NCBI RefSeq assembly: GCF_014705715.1
Contig: NZ_JACXLC010000001.1
Coordinates: 1,966,457-2,030,456 of the forward strand
Reading direction: 5' to 3'
DNA: 64,000 nt
DNA from: Erythrobacter rubeus
GTDB lineage: Bacteria; Pseudomonadota; Alphaproteobacteria; Sphingomonadales; Sphingomonadaceae
Position numbers and translations under genes: made by a program. A model generated the notes under the pieces. The model was given only the letters and a program-made list of their open reading frames with translations. It ran no database searches and was not told where the DNA came from. This document shows positions 1 through 8,894 of this stretch, piece by piece. The first letter of the stretch is position 1. Every line of letters begins with the position of its first letter.

Positions 1-1496
1 ATGGTGCGCGCCTCGACCGCTTCGGTTTCGATATCGCTCGCATAGGTATCGATGGTCAGCACCTGATCGCGATCACGAAAGTTGTTCTTCTTGTAGGTTA
101 CGCTGGCGAGCTGTTCCCGCGTCCCCAGAATACCGCGCAGTCTCAGCGCACCTTCGGGCGGAAACAGATTGCGATGCTCCCAGCTCGCCTCGACCTTCAC
201 GCCGTCTTCCGTACCGAACCCGACGGCTCCCGCTATCGTCCGTGCGGGCGCGCGTTCGAACTCGACATCCATGGCCACCTGTCCGGGCTCGCCATCCTGC
301 GGCGGCTCGATCTCGCGCGGCGTCACGGCGACGCTGGTCACAAGGCCGGTCGCGATGACAGCGCGGCGCAAATCGGCCTGAAGGGTTGCCTGATAGACGT
401 CGCCGTCCTCGAACCGGGCAATGCGCGATAGATGCCGCCCCGAGAGGAAGTCCGGATCGGAGCTCTGCACGCCGCCGAAGACGTATTTGCCGCCCGGCTC
501 GACAGGAAGCGACAGATCGCCTTCGCTCCTCGCATGATCGATCAGCAGCGACGGGGCATCGACCTCGGCGAACGGATATCCGCTTTCACCAAGAGCGACA
601 CGCAAATCCTGCTCTTCTTCGATGATCCTGTCCGATTGCAGGGGATCGCCCGTTTCGATCCCGAAGCTCGCCCGCAGCTCTTCGCTATCAGGCGCATCGT
701 AAAGATCGCCGAGATCAATCTCGCCAAAGGAATACCGCTCGCCTGGCAGGATATCGAAGCGGACCTGCGGATCGATATCGGCCCCTGCGACATCGCCATT
801 GTCGCCCCGCCTCCCGCCTGAAAGCTGACGCGCCACCTCGCCGCTGTAATAGCCGTAGGTCCGCAGCATTTCGAGCAGGAGTTCCTCATCCGCCCGCGCG
901 CGCGCGGCAAGCTGCGGCACGGTGTCATCGCCGCTTTCCAGCGCCTCGACCGTCGAAAGCATTTCAAACCGTTCGAGGAAGTTCGTACGCTCCGGGAACG
1001 CATCGTTATCGGCTGGAAAAGCGAGTATCAGTTCGTCGCTGACTTGGAACTCTTCCAGCTCGGGGAATTCGATCAGATCCGGAGCATCGATTTCGGCCAG
1101 CGCCTCAACTTCAGGGTCGGGCTCCAACCTCTCCGGCTCAGGGATCTCGAAACCATCAAGCGTGGCTGCGATCGCCGGATCGGGACCTTCTTCGAGGCCA
1201 TCCTGCGCTGCTTCTGCCACGGCTTCGGGTTGCGGCCCGGGCTGCTGCGGTCCATCCACACCCTGCGCGGCCCAATCCTCGGCATCGCCCACGGCGCTCT
1301 GGGGGATCAGATCATCGAGCGTCCGGCTGGGAGGAATTTCGGTGCGCAGCGGGGTCTCCTGAGAGGGTGCTGCGGTCTGCTCCTGCTGAGCGGATGCGTC
1401 TTCCGGCTGTACCTGCGCATCGGTCCCGTCCTGAACGAACGCGCCTGCTGCGCAGAGCCCGCCCGCCAGGAGAAGATCCAATTGTAAAAGTGGCAA
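1..1496 (-). CDS. tamA: TamA-like outer-membrane assembly factor (BamA/Omp85 family), 3' end outside window
   Basis: The reverse frame is open from the left edge to position 1496 (about 498 residues seen), so the protein's C-terminal barrel is missing from the window. A hydrophobic Leu/Ala stretch at the start looks like a signal peptide. It is followed by roughly 130 residues rich in Asp, Glu, Pro and Gln, then POTRA-like segments (TYGYYSGEV, FDILPGERYSFGEI, ALGESGYPFAEVD) and the start of the barrel (VEASWEHRNLFPPEGALRLR). The order and motifs fit TamA, which with TamB helps insert outer-membrane proteins or move lipids. The only plausible start is TTG at 1496, just after the bpt stop, because a TAA lies two codons upstream; TTG at 1481 is the alternative. 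The long acidic N-terminal linker is unusual compared with E. coli TamA. Confidence 0.82.
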   Translation of the reverse strand, partial: MPLLQLDLLLAGGLCAAGAFVQDGTDAQVQPEDASAQQEQTAAPSQETPLRTEIPPSRTLDDLIPQSAVGDAEDWAAQGVDGPQQPGPQPEAVAEAAQDGLEEGPDPAIAATLDGFEIPEPERLEPDPEVEALAEIDAPDLIEFPELEEFQVSDELILAFPADNDAFPERTNFLERFEMLSTVEALESGDDTVPQLAARARADEELLLEMLRTYGYYSGEVARQLSGGRRGDNGDVAGADIDPQVRFDILPGERYSFGEIDLGDLYDAPDSEELRASFGIETGDPLQSDRIIEEEQDLRVALGESGYPFAEVDAPSLLIDHARSEGDLSLPVEPGGKYVFGGVQSSDPDFLSGRHLSRIARFEDGDVYQATLQADLRRAVIATGLVTSVAVTPREIEPPQDGEPGQVAMDVEFERAPARTIAGAVGFGTEDGVKVEASWEHRNLFPPEGALRLRGILGTREQLASVTYKKNNFRDRDQVLTIDTYASDIETEAVEART

Positions 1497-1499
1497 ATA

Positions 1500-2345
1500 T
1501 TAGCTCGCGGGAAATTTGACCGGTTGCCCGTCTTTACCCCTTGCGCCGCCTAAGGTTCCAGCCTTTTCACCGCGAGGTGCAGTCGCCTTGGCGATTAGCC
1601 TGCTCTGCTCCTCGCTATCCATCCGCTGCCAGCCATCCCGCGTCAGTCGTTCAAGCGGGCGATAGCGAACTTTGTACTGCATTCGCGGCGAGCCCTCGAC
1701 CCAGTAGCCGAGATAAACATATGGCAGCCGGTCATGCGCCGCGCGCTGGATATGGTCGAGAATGATGTAATTGCCGAGGCCTGCGCGGCCTTCGTGATCC
1801 GGATCGTAGAACGAATAGATCATCGACAGTCCGTCGCCCTGACGGTCGGTTAGACACGCACCCACCAATTTGCCCGGCTCGCCATCTTTCGTCGGCTCAC
1901 GGTATTCGATCACCGTGCTCGTCACGGGTGTGTGTTCGATCATGTCCGCATAATCGAGCTCATCCATGGCGGACATGCCGCCATCCGGATGGCGCACACT
2001 CAGATATTTGGACAGCAATTCGAATTGCTCGTCGGTCGCCCAAGGGCGGCATTCGGTTACGACAAGGTCAGAATTCCGCTTGATCTCGCGTCTCTGTGTG
2101 CTCGAAGGCTTGAACTCGCAGGCGACAACGCGCACCGAAACGCAGGCCTGACAGTCCAAACAGCTCGGGCGGTACGCAACGGTCTGACTGCGACGAAATC
2201 CGATCCGGCCAAGCGCTTCGTTAAGCTGGTCCGAGTGTGCCCCTTTCAGTTCGGTGAAAACCTTCCGCTCCTGCCGATCGGGCAAGTACGGACACGGCGC
2301 CGGACTGGTCACGAAGAAACGGGGAAAGCGGATCGGTGCCGTCAC
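1500..2345 (-). CDS. bpt: Aspartate/glutamate leucyltransferase (bacterial N-end rule, Bpt/ATE family)
   Basis: The 281-residue cytoplasmic protein belongs to the arginyl-tRNA--protein transferase family. In bacteria, Bpt moves Leu from Leu-tRNA to N-terminal Asp or Glu and so marks proteins for ClpS/ClpAP. The sequence shows the Cys-rich N-terminal patch ([16 protein letters not shown]) and the C-terminal catalytic-fold motifs ([37 protein letters not shown]). Length is normal for the family. The start is GTG at 2345; no ATG precedes it in frame. It is separated from the tamA-like gene by only a few bases, so the two are probably co-transcribed. Databases often name such proteins arginyltransferase; leucyl specificity is inferred from the bacterial subgroup. 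Confidence 0.92.
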   Translation of the reverse strand: MTAPIRFPRFFVTSPAPCPYLPDRQERKVFTELKGAHSDQLNEALGRIGFRRSQTVAYRPSCLDCQACVSVRVVACEFKPSSTQRREIKRNSDLVVTECRPWATDEQFELLSKYLSVRHPDGGMSAMDELDYADMIEHTPVTSTVIEYREPTKDGEPGKLVGACLTDRQGDGLSMIYSFYDPDHEGRAGLGNYIILDHIQRAAHDRLPYVYLGYWVEGSPRMQYKVRYRPLERLTRDGWQRMDSEEQSRLIAKATAPRGEKAGTLGGARGKDGQPVKFPAS

Positions 2346-2525
2346 GGGATTGGCTGCGCCCTCTTAGCTGGGGAATCGAATCTGTGCTCGTTAAGACTAT
2401 GTTATGCCTATTCAGGTTCCTCGGTAAAACACCTTTAACCATGAAACAGGGTGAATAAAGGCTTAGTTTGCACAATTCGGCCAAGCAATGGGCGCCTCGA
2501 AAGACGCGCGCGGCTGACGGGATAT

Positions 2526-3791
2526 CTAGTTCAGCTCGACCAACTGGACGGCGTAATTCTTGGCGCGCAGAGCTGCTACGAGCCGCTCCACCTGCTCAGC
2601 ATCGCGGGCCTCGCATTCAATATCGGTAATCAAGCCCTTGGCGGGCAGCGAAGTGAAGATGCGCTGATGGTATATTTCGATGATATTGACATTGTGCTCG
2701 TCGAACAGCCGCATCACCTTGAACAGCGCGCCCGGGCGATCCTGCAATGTGATCCGCAAACGCGCGAGCCTTCCCTGCCTGGCGAGATCGCGCAGCAGCA
2801 CGTTCGCCAGCAGGCGCGTGTCGATATTGCCGCCGCACAGAACCAGTCCGATGGTCTTGCCAGCAAAGCGTTCGGGATTGCTCAGCACCGCCGCAAGTCC
2901 CGCCGCGCCCGCTCCCTCGACGACGGTTTTCTCTATCTGAAGCAACAGCGACACCGCCTTTTCCAGCGATGGCTCATCGACCAGAAGGATATCGTCGACG
3001 CGCTCGGCGATCACTTTGCTGGTGAATTCACCCGGTTTCTTGACCGCGATCCCTTCAGCCAGCGTGTCCCCGCCGCAATCGTGACTCTCGCCCTTTATCT
3101 TGTCGAACATGCTCGGGAACAACGCCGCCTGAACTCCGACCACTTCGATATCGGGATCAGTCGCGCGGGCCACCGTCGCCATGCCCGAGATCAACCCGCC
3201 CCCGCCAATCGGTGTGACCAGGCAATCGAGCTTCGGCTGAACTTCCAGCATTTCGAGAGCCACGGTGCCCTGCCCCGCCGCAATCAGGGGATCGTCGAAA
3301 GGATGCACAAATGTGAGGCCCATTTCCTTTTCAAGCTTGCGCGCGTGGGCATGCGCCTCGTCGAAAGTCTCTCCTTCCAGCACGACCTGGCCGCCGACAC
3401 TTTCGGTCTGCATCACCTTCACCGTCGGGGTGGTGCGCGGCATGACGATGTGGACCGGCACGCCGAGCCGCGTGCCATGATAGGATAAGCCCTGGCTGTG
3501 ATTGCCAGCAGACGCCGCAATAACACCGCGTTTTTTCTGCTCGTCTGTAAGGTGAAGAAGCGCGTTGAGCGCCCCGCGCTCTTTGTAGGCCGCTGTAAAC
3601 TGGAGGTTCTCGAACTTCAGCCAGATCTCCGCTCCGGTAATTTCGGACAAGGTGATCGAATGCATCATCGGCGTCTTCACGACTGCGCCTTCGATCCGCT
3701 CAGCGGCGGCACGGATGGTATCGATCGTCAGCTCGTCTGGGCTGGCTGTGCTCGCGGCGAGCGGCGCGGCGGATGCGGTATTGGCAGTCAT
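2526..3791 (-). CDS. ilvA: Threonine ammonia-lyase (threonine dehydratase), catabolic-length with ACT domain
   Basis: The enzyme deaminates L-threonine to 2-oxobutanoate with PLP, feeding isoleucine synthesis or threonine breakdown. The PLP lysine lies in ENLQFTAAYKERGALNAL (about Lys70), and the phosphate-binding glycine loop is TPIGGGGLISGMA. The last ~80 residues form one ACT domain (RITLQDRPGALFKVMRLFDE), as in short ~400-420-residue enzymes and unlike the two-domain biosynthetic E. coli IlvA. I chose ATG 3791 (421 residues); an in-frame TTG at 3830 adds 13 poorly supported residues. The usual TGSFK loop reads TAAYK here. It is divergent from the dehydrogenase at 3952. Which pathway it serves cannot be told from context. 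Confidence 0.9.
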   Translation of the reverse strand: MTANTASAAPLAASTASPDELTIDTIRAAAERIEGAVVKTPMMHSITLSEITGAEIWLKFENLQFTAAYKERGALNALLHLTDEQKKRGVIAASAGNHSQGLSYHGTRLGVPVHIVMPRTTPTVKVMQTESVGGQVVLEGETFDEAHAHARKLEKEMGLTFVHPFDDPLIAAGQGTVALEMLEVQPKLDCLVTPIGGGGLISGMATVARATDPDIEVVGVQAALFPSMFDKIKGESHDCGGDTLAEGIAVKKPGEFTSKVIAERVDDILLVDEPSLEKAVSLLLQIEKTVVEGAGAAGLAAVLSNPERFAGKTIGLVLCGGNIDTRLLANVLLRDLARQGRLARLRITLQDRPGALFKVMRLFDEHNVNIIEIYHQRIFTSLPAKGLITDIECEARDAEQVERLVAALRAKNYAVQLVELN

Positions 3792-3951
3792 GATGCGAGC
3801 GGGGTTAGGCTTTCCAAGGGCGCAGGGCAATTCGAATTGCCCGAAGTGCGGCGAAGAATTGCTTTACCCCTCGCCGATAGCGCTTGATCCAGGCCAAAAA
3901 CCCCTGCGCTCCGATTGGCTTATCCGACGAAACGGATTAGGGCTGCGGGTC

Positions 3952-4884
3952 ATGACCGCACCCCTATCAATCGCATTCATCGGGCTTGGCGTGATGGGCG
4001 GCCCTATGACCGGGCACCTGGCGCGCGCGGGTCACCGCGTCACCGCTTTCAACCGGTCCGAAAAGCGCGCCGCGCATTGGCAAAAGACATGGGCGGAAGA
4101 AGGCCTCGATATCGCTTTCGCGAAAACGCCTGCGGAGGCTGCGCTTGAGGCCGATATCGTCTTCGTCTGCGTGGGCAATGACGATGATCTGCACGCGGTT
4201 ACGCTGGACGATGACGGCGTGCTCACCGCCATGCGCAGCGGATCGCTGCTCGCGGATCATACCACTGTTTCCGCCAAAATGGCTCGCCATCTTGCGAAAG
4301 AGGCAGAGGCGCGCGGGATCGACGCGCTCGATGCCCCGGTGAGCGGCGGCGAGGCGGGCGCAGTAAATGGTCAGCTTGCAATCATGTGTGGGGGCCGTGA
4401 CCGTGCGATGGAGCGCGCGCGGAACGTCATGGATTGCTACGCCAAGTCTATCGTGCATGTGGGGCCGAGCGGCGCAGGACAAACCGCCAAGATGGCCAAT
4501 CAGATGTGCATCGCTGGCGTTCTTGGCGGCCTATCCGAGGCGATCCGGCTGGCCAAAGCGGCAGGCCTTGATCTGGACAAGACCTACGAAGCGATTTCCG
4601 GCGGCGCGGCGCAAAGCTGGCAAATGGACAATCGCTGGCGGACGATGACGGCAGATGAGTTCGATTTCGGTTTTGCGATCGACTGGATGCGCAAAGATCT
4701 GGGCTACGCGCTCGACGAAGCGAAGCGGCTCGGCCTGTCCTCGCCCGTCACCGCCCTGGTCGATCAATTTTACGCCGATGTGCAGGCGGCAGGAGGCGGC
4801 AGGCAGGATACCAGCGCCCTCATCACGCGCCTGGCAAAAGGTTCACCGACGAAAACCGGCATTCAGGCTGACACTCAGGGATAG
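3952..4884 (+). CDS. NAD(P)-dependent 3-hydroxyisobutyrate dehydrogenase-family oxidoreductase
   Basis: The 310-residue beta-hydroxyacid dehydrogenase starts with the family signature and Rossmann loop (IAFIGLGVMGGPMTGHLARAGH). It continues with the substrate-binding segment DAPVSGGEAGAVNGQLAIMCGG and the catalytic-lysine region GQTAKMANQM, then an all-helical C-terminal domain. Members oxidise 3-hydroxyisobutyrate, tartronate semialdehyde, 6-phosphogluconate-like acids or succinic semialdehyde; the substrate cannot be chosen from sequence. ATG 3952 is used because the family motif begins nine residues later; the open frame upstream overlaps the divergent ilvA gene and is not coding. Its stop is five bases before the amidohydrolase start, so the pair is likely an operon. 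Confidence 0.88.
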   Translation: MTAPLSIAFIGLGVMGGPMTGHLARAGHRVTAFNRSEKRAAHWQKTWAEEGLDIAFAKTPAEAALEADIVFVCVGNDDDLHAVTLDDDGVLTAMRSGSLLADHTTVSAKMARHLAKEAEARGIDALDAPVSGGEAGAVNGQLAIMCGGRDRAMERARNVMDCYAKSIVHVGPSGAGQTAKMANQMCIAGVLGGLSEAIRLAKAAGLDLDKTYEAISGGAAQSWQMDNRWRTMTADEFDFGFAIDWMRKDLGYALDEAKRLGLSSPVTALVDQFYADVQAAGGGRQDTSALITRLAKGSPTKTGIQADTQG

Positions 4885-4889
4885 ACGCG

Positions 4890-6536
4890 ATGCAATTATT
4901 CAAGCGGGCGCTAGTCGCGACTGCAGCAATTCTGGCGGTGCCGGCATCCGCTGACACGCTGATCGACAATGTCGACGGCGTGACCGTGAACGAGGATGGC
5001 GAAGTGGTGCGCTTCACCGGCCTGGTGTTCGACGACCACGGCCTCATCACGCAGGTTCTGGAGCGCGGCGAGGACAGACCGGACGATGTCGAATTCGGCG
5101 TGGACGGCAAGGGCCGCGTCATGCTGCCCGGGATGATCGACGCGCATGTGCATGTGATGGGTATCGGCTTCGGCGCCCTGCTCCTCGATCTCTCGGACAC
5201 ATCGTCTCTGGAAGATGCGCTGGCAAAAATTGCAGCCTTCGCAGAAGAGAACCCCGGGCGCCCCTGGATCCTGGGACGTGGCTGGAACCAAGAAAAATGG
5301 GGCCTTGGCCGGTTTCCCACGGCTGAAGAGCTCGACGCGGTTGTCTCGGATCGCCCCGTCTGGCTGCAGCGCGTGGATGGCCATGCGAGCTGGGCCAACA
5401 CGCTTGCGATGGAAACCGCTGGCGTGACGAGCGCGAACGCGGACCCGGCCGGAGGCCGCATCATTCGCAAGGCCGGCAGCCGCGAACCGGCGGGCGTGTT
5501 CGTCGATGCGGCAGAAGCGCTGGTGAACGCCGTGGTCCCCGCCCCTCGCCCCGAAGACCGCGATGCTGCGCTGTTCGAAGCGCAGAGGATCCTGCTCGAG
5601 AACGGCATCACCGCCGTCGCCGACATGGGCACCAGCATAGAGGATTGGCAGACATTCCGCCGCGCGGGCGACACCGGCAGGTTGAATATCCGCATTATGT
5701 CCTATGCGACCGATGCAGATACGATGAACCTGATCGCGGGCGCCGGCCCGACGCCTTGGCTCTACGAAGACAAGCTGCGCATGGGCGGTATCAAGCTGTA
5801 CGTCGACGGAGCGCTCGGTTCGCGCGGGGCGGTGCTGAAGGAACCTTACGAAGACGAACCGCAGACGACCGGGCTCCCTCTGCTGACGCCTGCACAATTG
5901 CGCAACCTGATGAGCCGCGCCGCGCTCGACAATTTCCAGACTGCGATCCACGCCATCGGCGATGCTGCCAACGCCGAGGTTCTGAACGCGATTGAGGAAT
6001 TGTCCGAGACATACGAGGGCGATCGGCGCTGGCGCATTGAGCACGCGCAGATCGTAGACCCTGCCGATCTCGAACAATTTGGCGCGCACGGCGTCATCGC
6101 CTCGATGCAGCCGCTGCACCAAACCTCTGACCGGACGATGGCGGAGGCGCGCCTTGGTCCCGATCGCCTGGATGGCGCCTATGCCTGGCGCAGCGTGCTC
6201 AAGGTCGGCGGCAAGCTAGCCTTTGGCTCCGACGCGCCGGTCGAACCGGCGGATGCGTTCGCCGGGATCGCTGTCGCGATCAGTCGCACCGATGAAAACG
6301 GTGAGCCGTTTGGCGGGTGGTTGCCGAGTGAAACCGTCAGCCGCGAAGCTGCGCTGAAAGCCTTCACTTCCGACGCCGCCTATGCCGGATTTGCGGATGG
6401 CAGGTTCGGCAGACTGGTCCCCGGAGAGCGGGCGGACTTCATCCTGGTCGACCGTGATCCGATGCTGGCTTCGCCCGCCGATATTCGCGAGACAACTATC
6501 TATGAAGTGTGGGTTGGCGGCAAACGCGCCAATTGA
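4890..6536 (+). CDS. Secreted YtcJ/LAF3-type metal-dependent amidohydrolase
   Basis: The 548-residue member of the amidohydrolase superfamily has a Sec signal peptide (MQLFKRALVATAAILAVPASA, cut near residue 21), so it probably acts in the periplasm. The first metal-binding motif is in PGMIDAHVHVMG. Other family segments are WLQRVDGHASWANT, GIKLYVDGALGSRGAVL, HAIGDAANAEV, RIEHAQIVD and FGSDAPVEP, in the COG1574 order. Family members cleave amides, N-acyl amino acids or carbamates; the substrate is unknown here. It follows the dehydrogenase by five bases and converges on tatC with only six bases between stops and no clear terminator. Confidence 0.86.
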   Translation: MQLFKRALVATAAILAVPASADTLIDNVDGVTVNEDGEVVRFTGLVFDDHGLITQVLERGEDRPDDVEFGVDGKGRVMLPGMIDAHVHVMGIGFGALLLDLSDTSSLEDALAKIAAFAEENPGRPWILGRGWNQEKWGLGRFPTAEELDAVVSDRPVWLQRVDGHASWANTLAMETAGVTSANADPAGGRIIRKAGSREPAGVFVDAAEALVNAVVPAPRPEDRDAALFEAQRILLENGITAVADMGTSIEDWQTFRRAGDTGRLNIRIMSYATDADTMNLIAGAGPTPWLYEDKLRMGGIKLYVDGALGSRGAVLKEPYEDEPQTTGLPLLTPAQLRNLMSRAALDNFQTAIHAIGDAANAEVLNAIEELSETYEGDRRWRIEHAQIVDPADLEQFGAHGVIASMQPLHQTSDRTMAEARLGPDRLDGAYAWRSVLKVGGKLAFGSDAPVEPADAFAGIAVAISRTDENGEPFGGWLPSETVSREAALKAFTSDAAYAGFADGRFGRLVPGERADFILVDRDPMLASPADIRETTIYEVWVGGKRAN

Positions 6537-6542
6537 TCGATA

Positions 6543-7358
6543 TCAGGTTTCGGCCTGCGGTTTGTCGTCTGCCGCCCCCTCATCGGGCGTATCGGCGTTT
6601 TTCGCGGCGGCGCGCTCTTGCAGGCGCATCAGCAAGAGTGACCCTTCGAACAGAACGAGCAGCGGGAGCGCAAGGATGACCTGCGAGCCGGGATCCGGCG
6701 GGGTCACGATCGCAGCGAGCGCGACAACGCCGACGATCACATAGCGTCGCGCGCCTGCCATCTGCGCACGCGTGACAATCCCTGCTCGGTGAAGCAGCAT
6801 CAGCAGCACAGGCAGCAGAAATGTAAGCCCGAATGCCAGGATGAACTGCATGACGAGATCGAGGTAATCGCCCGCCGCTGGAAGCGCCTCGACCGCCAGT
6901 CCCCCGGCGTCTCCGCCAAAGCCGAGAAACCACCGAAACGCGGTCGGCATGACCACGAAATAAGCGAGCGATGCGCCGCCAGTGAAGAGGATCGGTGTGG
7001 CTATCAGGAAGGGCAGGAACGCTCTTTTTTCCCGCGCATAAAGGCCCGGCGCGACGAAGGCCCACAGCTGGTTGGCGATTATGGGGAAACTGACCATGAA
7101 GCCAGCGAACAGCCCCACCTTCAGGTCCACGAAGAAGAGTTCCGGAAGCCGGGTGAAGATCAGCTGCCCCTCGCCATTGGGAAAGGCGTCTTTGAGCGGC
7201 TGAACCAGAAATGCGAGGATCGGATCGGCAAAATAGAAACAGATCGCAAAGCCGATCATCAGCGCGAAAACCGACCGCATCAGGCGTGATCGCAGTTCGA
7301 CCAGGTGATCGAGCAGCGGCGCGCGCGTTTCGTCTATGTCTTGGATCTTGAAAGCCAT
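6543..7358 (-). CDS. tatC: Sec-independent protein translocase TatC
   Basis: The 271-residue polytopic inner-membrane protein binds twin-arginine signal peptides with TatB. The N-terminal cytoplasmic signature (APLLDHLVELRSRLMRSVFAL) holds the conserved Glu, and six membrane segments follow, including FVAPGLYAREKRAFLPFLIA and a family-typical Pro/Phe-rich C-terminal half. A charged tail after the last helix (KNADTPDEGAADDKPQAET) is longer than in E. coli. It is last in tatA-tatB-tatC, nine bases after tatB, downstream of scpB. Confidence 0.97.
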   Translation of the reverse strand: MAFKIQDIDETRAPLLDHLVELRSRLMRSVFALMIGFAICFYFADPILAFLVQPLKDAFPNGEGQLIFTRLPELFFVDLKVGLFAGFMVSFPIIANQLWAFVAPGLYAREKRAFLPFLIATPILFTGGASLAYFVVMPTAFRWFLGFGGDAGGLAVEALPAAGDYLDLVMQFILAFGLTFLLPVLLMLLHRAGIVTRAQMAGARRYVIVGVVALAAIVTPPDPGSQVILALPLLVLFEGSLLLMRLQERAAAKNADTPDEGAADDKPQAET

Positions 7359-7367
7359 CGCCGCCGC

Positions 7368-7823
7368 CTACCCTGCGGATTTCTTGCCGCTGGCGGTACC
7401 ACCTTTCGGAGGCAGCGGGTCTTGTGGGGATAGCGGCAATTCAGGGGCCGCATGGTCCGACTTCGGCTTCATCTTCTTCGGAGGCGCAACCGGCGCGGGA
7501 TCGTCTGCATCCGGATCGATACTCGTATCTTGAGCGACAGGCGGAGGCCCGGTCATGACAGTTTCACCTGCGTCATCCTCAGCCGCCTTAGAGGTGCGCT
7601 TCATGATCTCCTCATTCTGCGCCTTCCACTTCTTCTCCATGTCCTCGAGTTCGGCCTCGCGCACCATGGCATCGATGCCGGTGCGGAAATGAGCCGAAAC
7701 CTTGCGAACCTGGCCGATCCAACGTCCGGCGGTGCGCATCGCGCGCGGCATTTCCTTTGGGCCGATCACGAGGATCGCCACGATGACGATGACAAGAAGT
7801 TCAGCCGCGCCGATATCGAACAT
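7368..7823 (-). CDS. tatB: Sec-independent protein translocase TatB
   Basis: The 151-residue protein has one N-terminal membrane helix (FDIGAAELLVIVIVAILVIG), the Gly-Pro hinge before an amphipathic helix (PKEMPRAMRTAGRWIG), a charged coiled region and a Pro/Lys-rich tail. This layout and its place between tatA and tatC identify TatB, which forms the substrate-receptor complex with TatC. Length is normal. The ATG at 7823 is the only sensible start because the membrane helix begins at residue 2. Confidence 0.95.
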   Translation of the reverse strand: MFDIGAAELLVIVIVAILVIGPKEMPRAMRTAGRWIGQVRKVSAHFRTGIDAMVREAELEDMEKKWKAQNEEIMKRTSKAAEDDAGETVMTGPPPVAQDTSIDPDADDPAPVAPPKKMKPKSDHAAPELPLSPQDPLPPKGGTASGKKSAG

Positions 7824-7864
7824 TGGAAGCTTTCAAGCGCGCAAATGATGCGCTGCCGGTGAGG

Positions 7865-8104
7865 TCAGCTCGCGGAATCGCTCCGCTCGCTCGTTTTGGT
7901 GTCCTGGGCGGGCACGTCCTTCGCCGGAGCCTCGATCTGCGCCTTGGAAGCGGGTTTTGCCTCGTCTTCCTCGGTCATGCCCTTCTTGAAGCTGGAAATG
8001 CCCTTGCCGAAATCACCCATCATTTCGGAAATGCGACCGCGTCCGAACAGGATCAGGACGACAAGCGCCACGATTACAATTTGCCAGATGCCGATACCGC
8101 CCAT
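7865..8104 (-). CDS. tatA: Sec-independent protein translocase TatA
   Basis: The 79-residue protein starts with a short membrane helix ([17 protein letters not shown]), a Phe-Gly hinge and an amphipathic helix ([18 protein letters not shown]), then an acidic, Pro/Ala-rich tail. It polymerises to form the Tat pore with TatB and TatC. A purine-rich ribosome site (AGAGAGAG) lies seven to eight bases before the ATG. It heads the tat genes about 90 bp downstream of scpB, so it may share the scp transcript or use its own promoter in 8105-8195. Confidence 0.96.
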   Translation of the reverse strand: MGGIGIWQIVIVALVVLILFGRGRISEMMGDFGKGISSFKKGMTEEDEAKPASKAQIEAPAKDVPAQDTKTSERSDSAS

Positions 8105-8195
8105 GCGAACTCTCTCTAATAGTGTGTAACGCCAATATAGGCGTGATCAGGCGCTCGCGCTAGTCGGCGTTGCGTCGAGCGCGCAAATGCGCGGG

Positions 8196-8894
8196 TCAAC
8201 TAGTGATCCCTGCGTCTTCAGAGCTTTCCTCATCGGGGTCACCGGATGCTTCTTCTTCATCGGTGGAGCCGGAACCGGCGCTTTCCATTGCCTCTTCCAG
8301 AGCGTCATCGACCGGATCGAGCAAGCCGGCCGCGCGCAGTTCGTCCATGCCTGGCAGATCGCGGCGGGAGGACAGGCCGAAATGATCGAGGAATTCAGGC
8401 GTCGTAGCATAGATAACGGGCCGCCCCGGAACCTCACGCCGCCCCGCCAGCTTGATCCAGCCCGCTTCCATCAGAACATCGAGCGTACCCTTGGCAGTCT
8501 GGACGCCCCGGATCGATTCGATTTCCGCGCGGCTAACCGGTTCGTGATAGGCGATAATCGCGAGCACCTCCGTCGCGGCGCGGCTCAGCCGCCGGACCTG
8601 TTCACGCTCGCGCCTGAGCAGGTGCGCCAGATCGGGCGCGGTCTCGAAATGCCAGCGCTTCCCGCGCTCCACCAGATGAACCCCGCGCTCTGAATAATGC
8701 TCCTCAAGCGTCTGCAACCCCGACCGGATCGCCGCGTTCCCGAGTCCGCCGAGATGTGACGACAGCGCCTCCACGCTCATTGGTTCCTCGGCAGCAAAAA
8801 GTGTAGCTTCCAAAGCCCGCTCGATCTCCTCAGCGGAGCGTTCCGGTGTCACATCGCCGCTGGGTACATTGTCTTCAGATATTTCGTCGCTCAC
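8196..8894 (-). CDS. scpB: Segregation and condensation protein B (condensin subunit)
   Basis: The 232-residue ScpB has two winged-helix domains: the first around EALSSHLGGLGNAAIRSGLQ, the second around AATEVLAIIAYHEPVSRAEI and GRREVPGRPVIYATTPEF. ScpB dimers bind ScpA and the SMC ATPase to compact chromosomes. The C-terminal tail of about 60 residues is highly acidic and Ser-rich, longer than the minimal family. Its ATG overlaps the scpA stop by four bases, so translation is coupled. Confidence 0.95.
   Translation of the reverse strand: MSDEISEDNVPSGDVTPERSAEEIERALEATLFAAEEPMSVEALSSHLGGLGNAAIRSGLQTLEEHYSERGVHLVERGKRWHFETAPDLAHLLRREREQVRRLSRAATEVLAIIAYHEPVSRAEIESIRGVQTAKGTLDVLMEAGWIKLAGRREVPGRPVIYATTPEFLDHFGLSSRRDLPGMDELRAAGLLDPVDDALEEAMESAGSGSTDEEEASGDPDEESSEDAGITS

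Noticed and set aside
2451..3488. Long forward frame of 345 codons opposite ilvA
   Set aside because: It lies entirely antisense to a clear threonine ammonia-lyase and its residues match no family; an effect of GC-rich codon bias.
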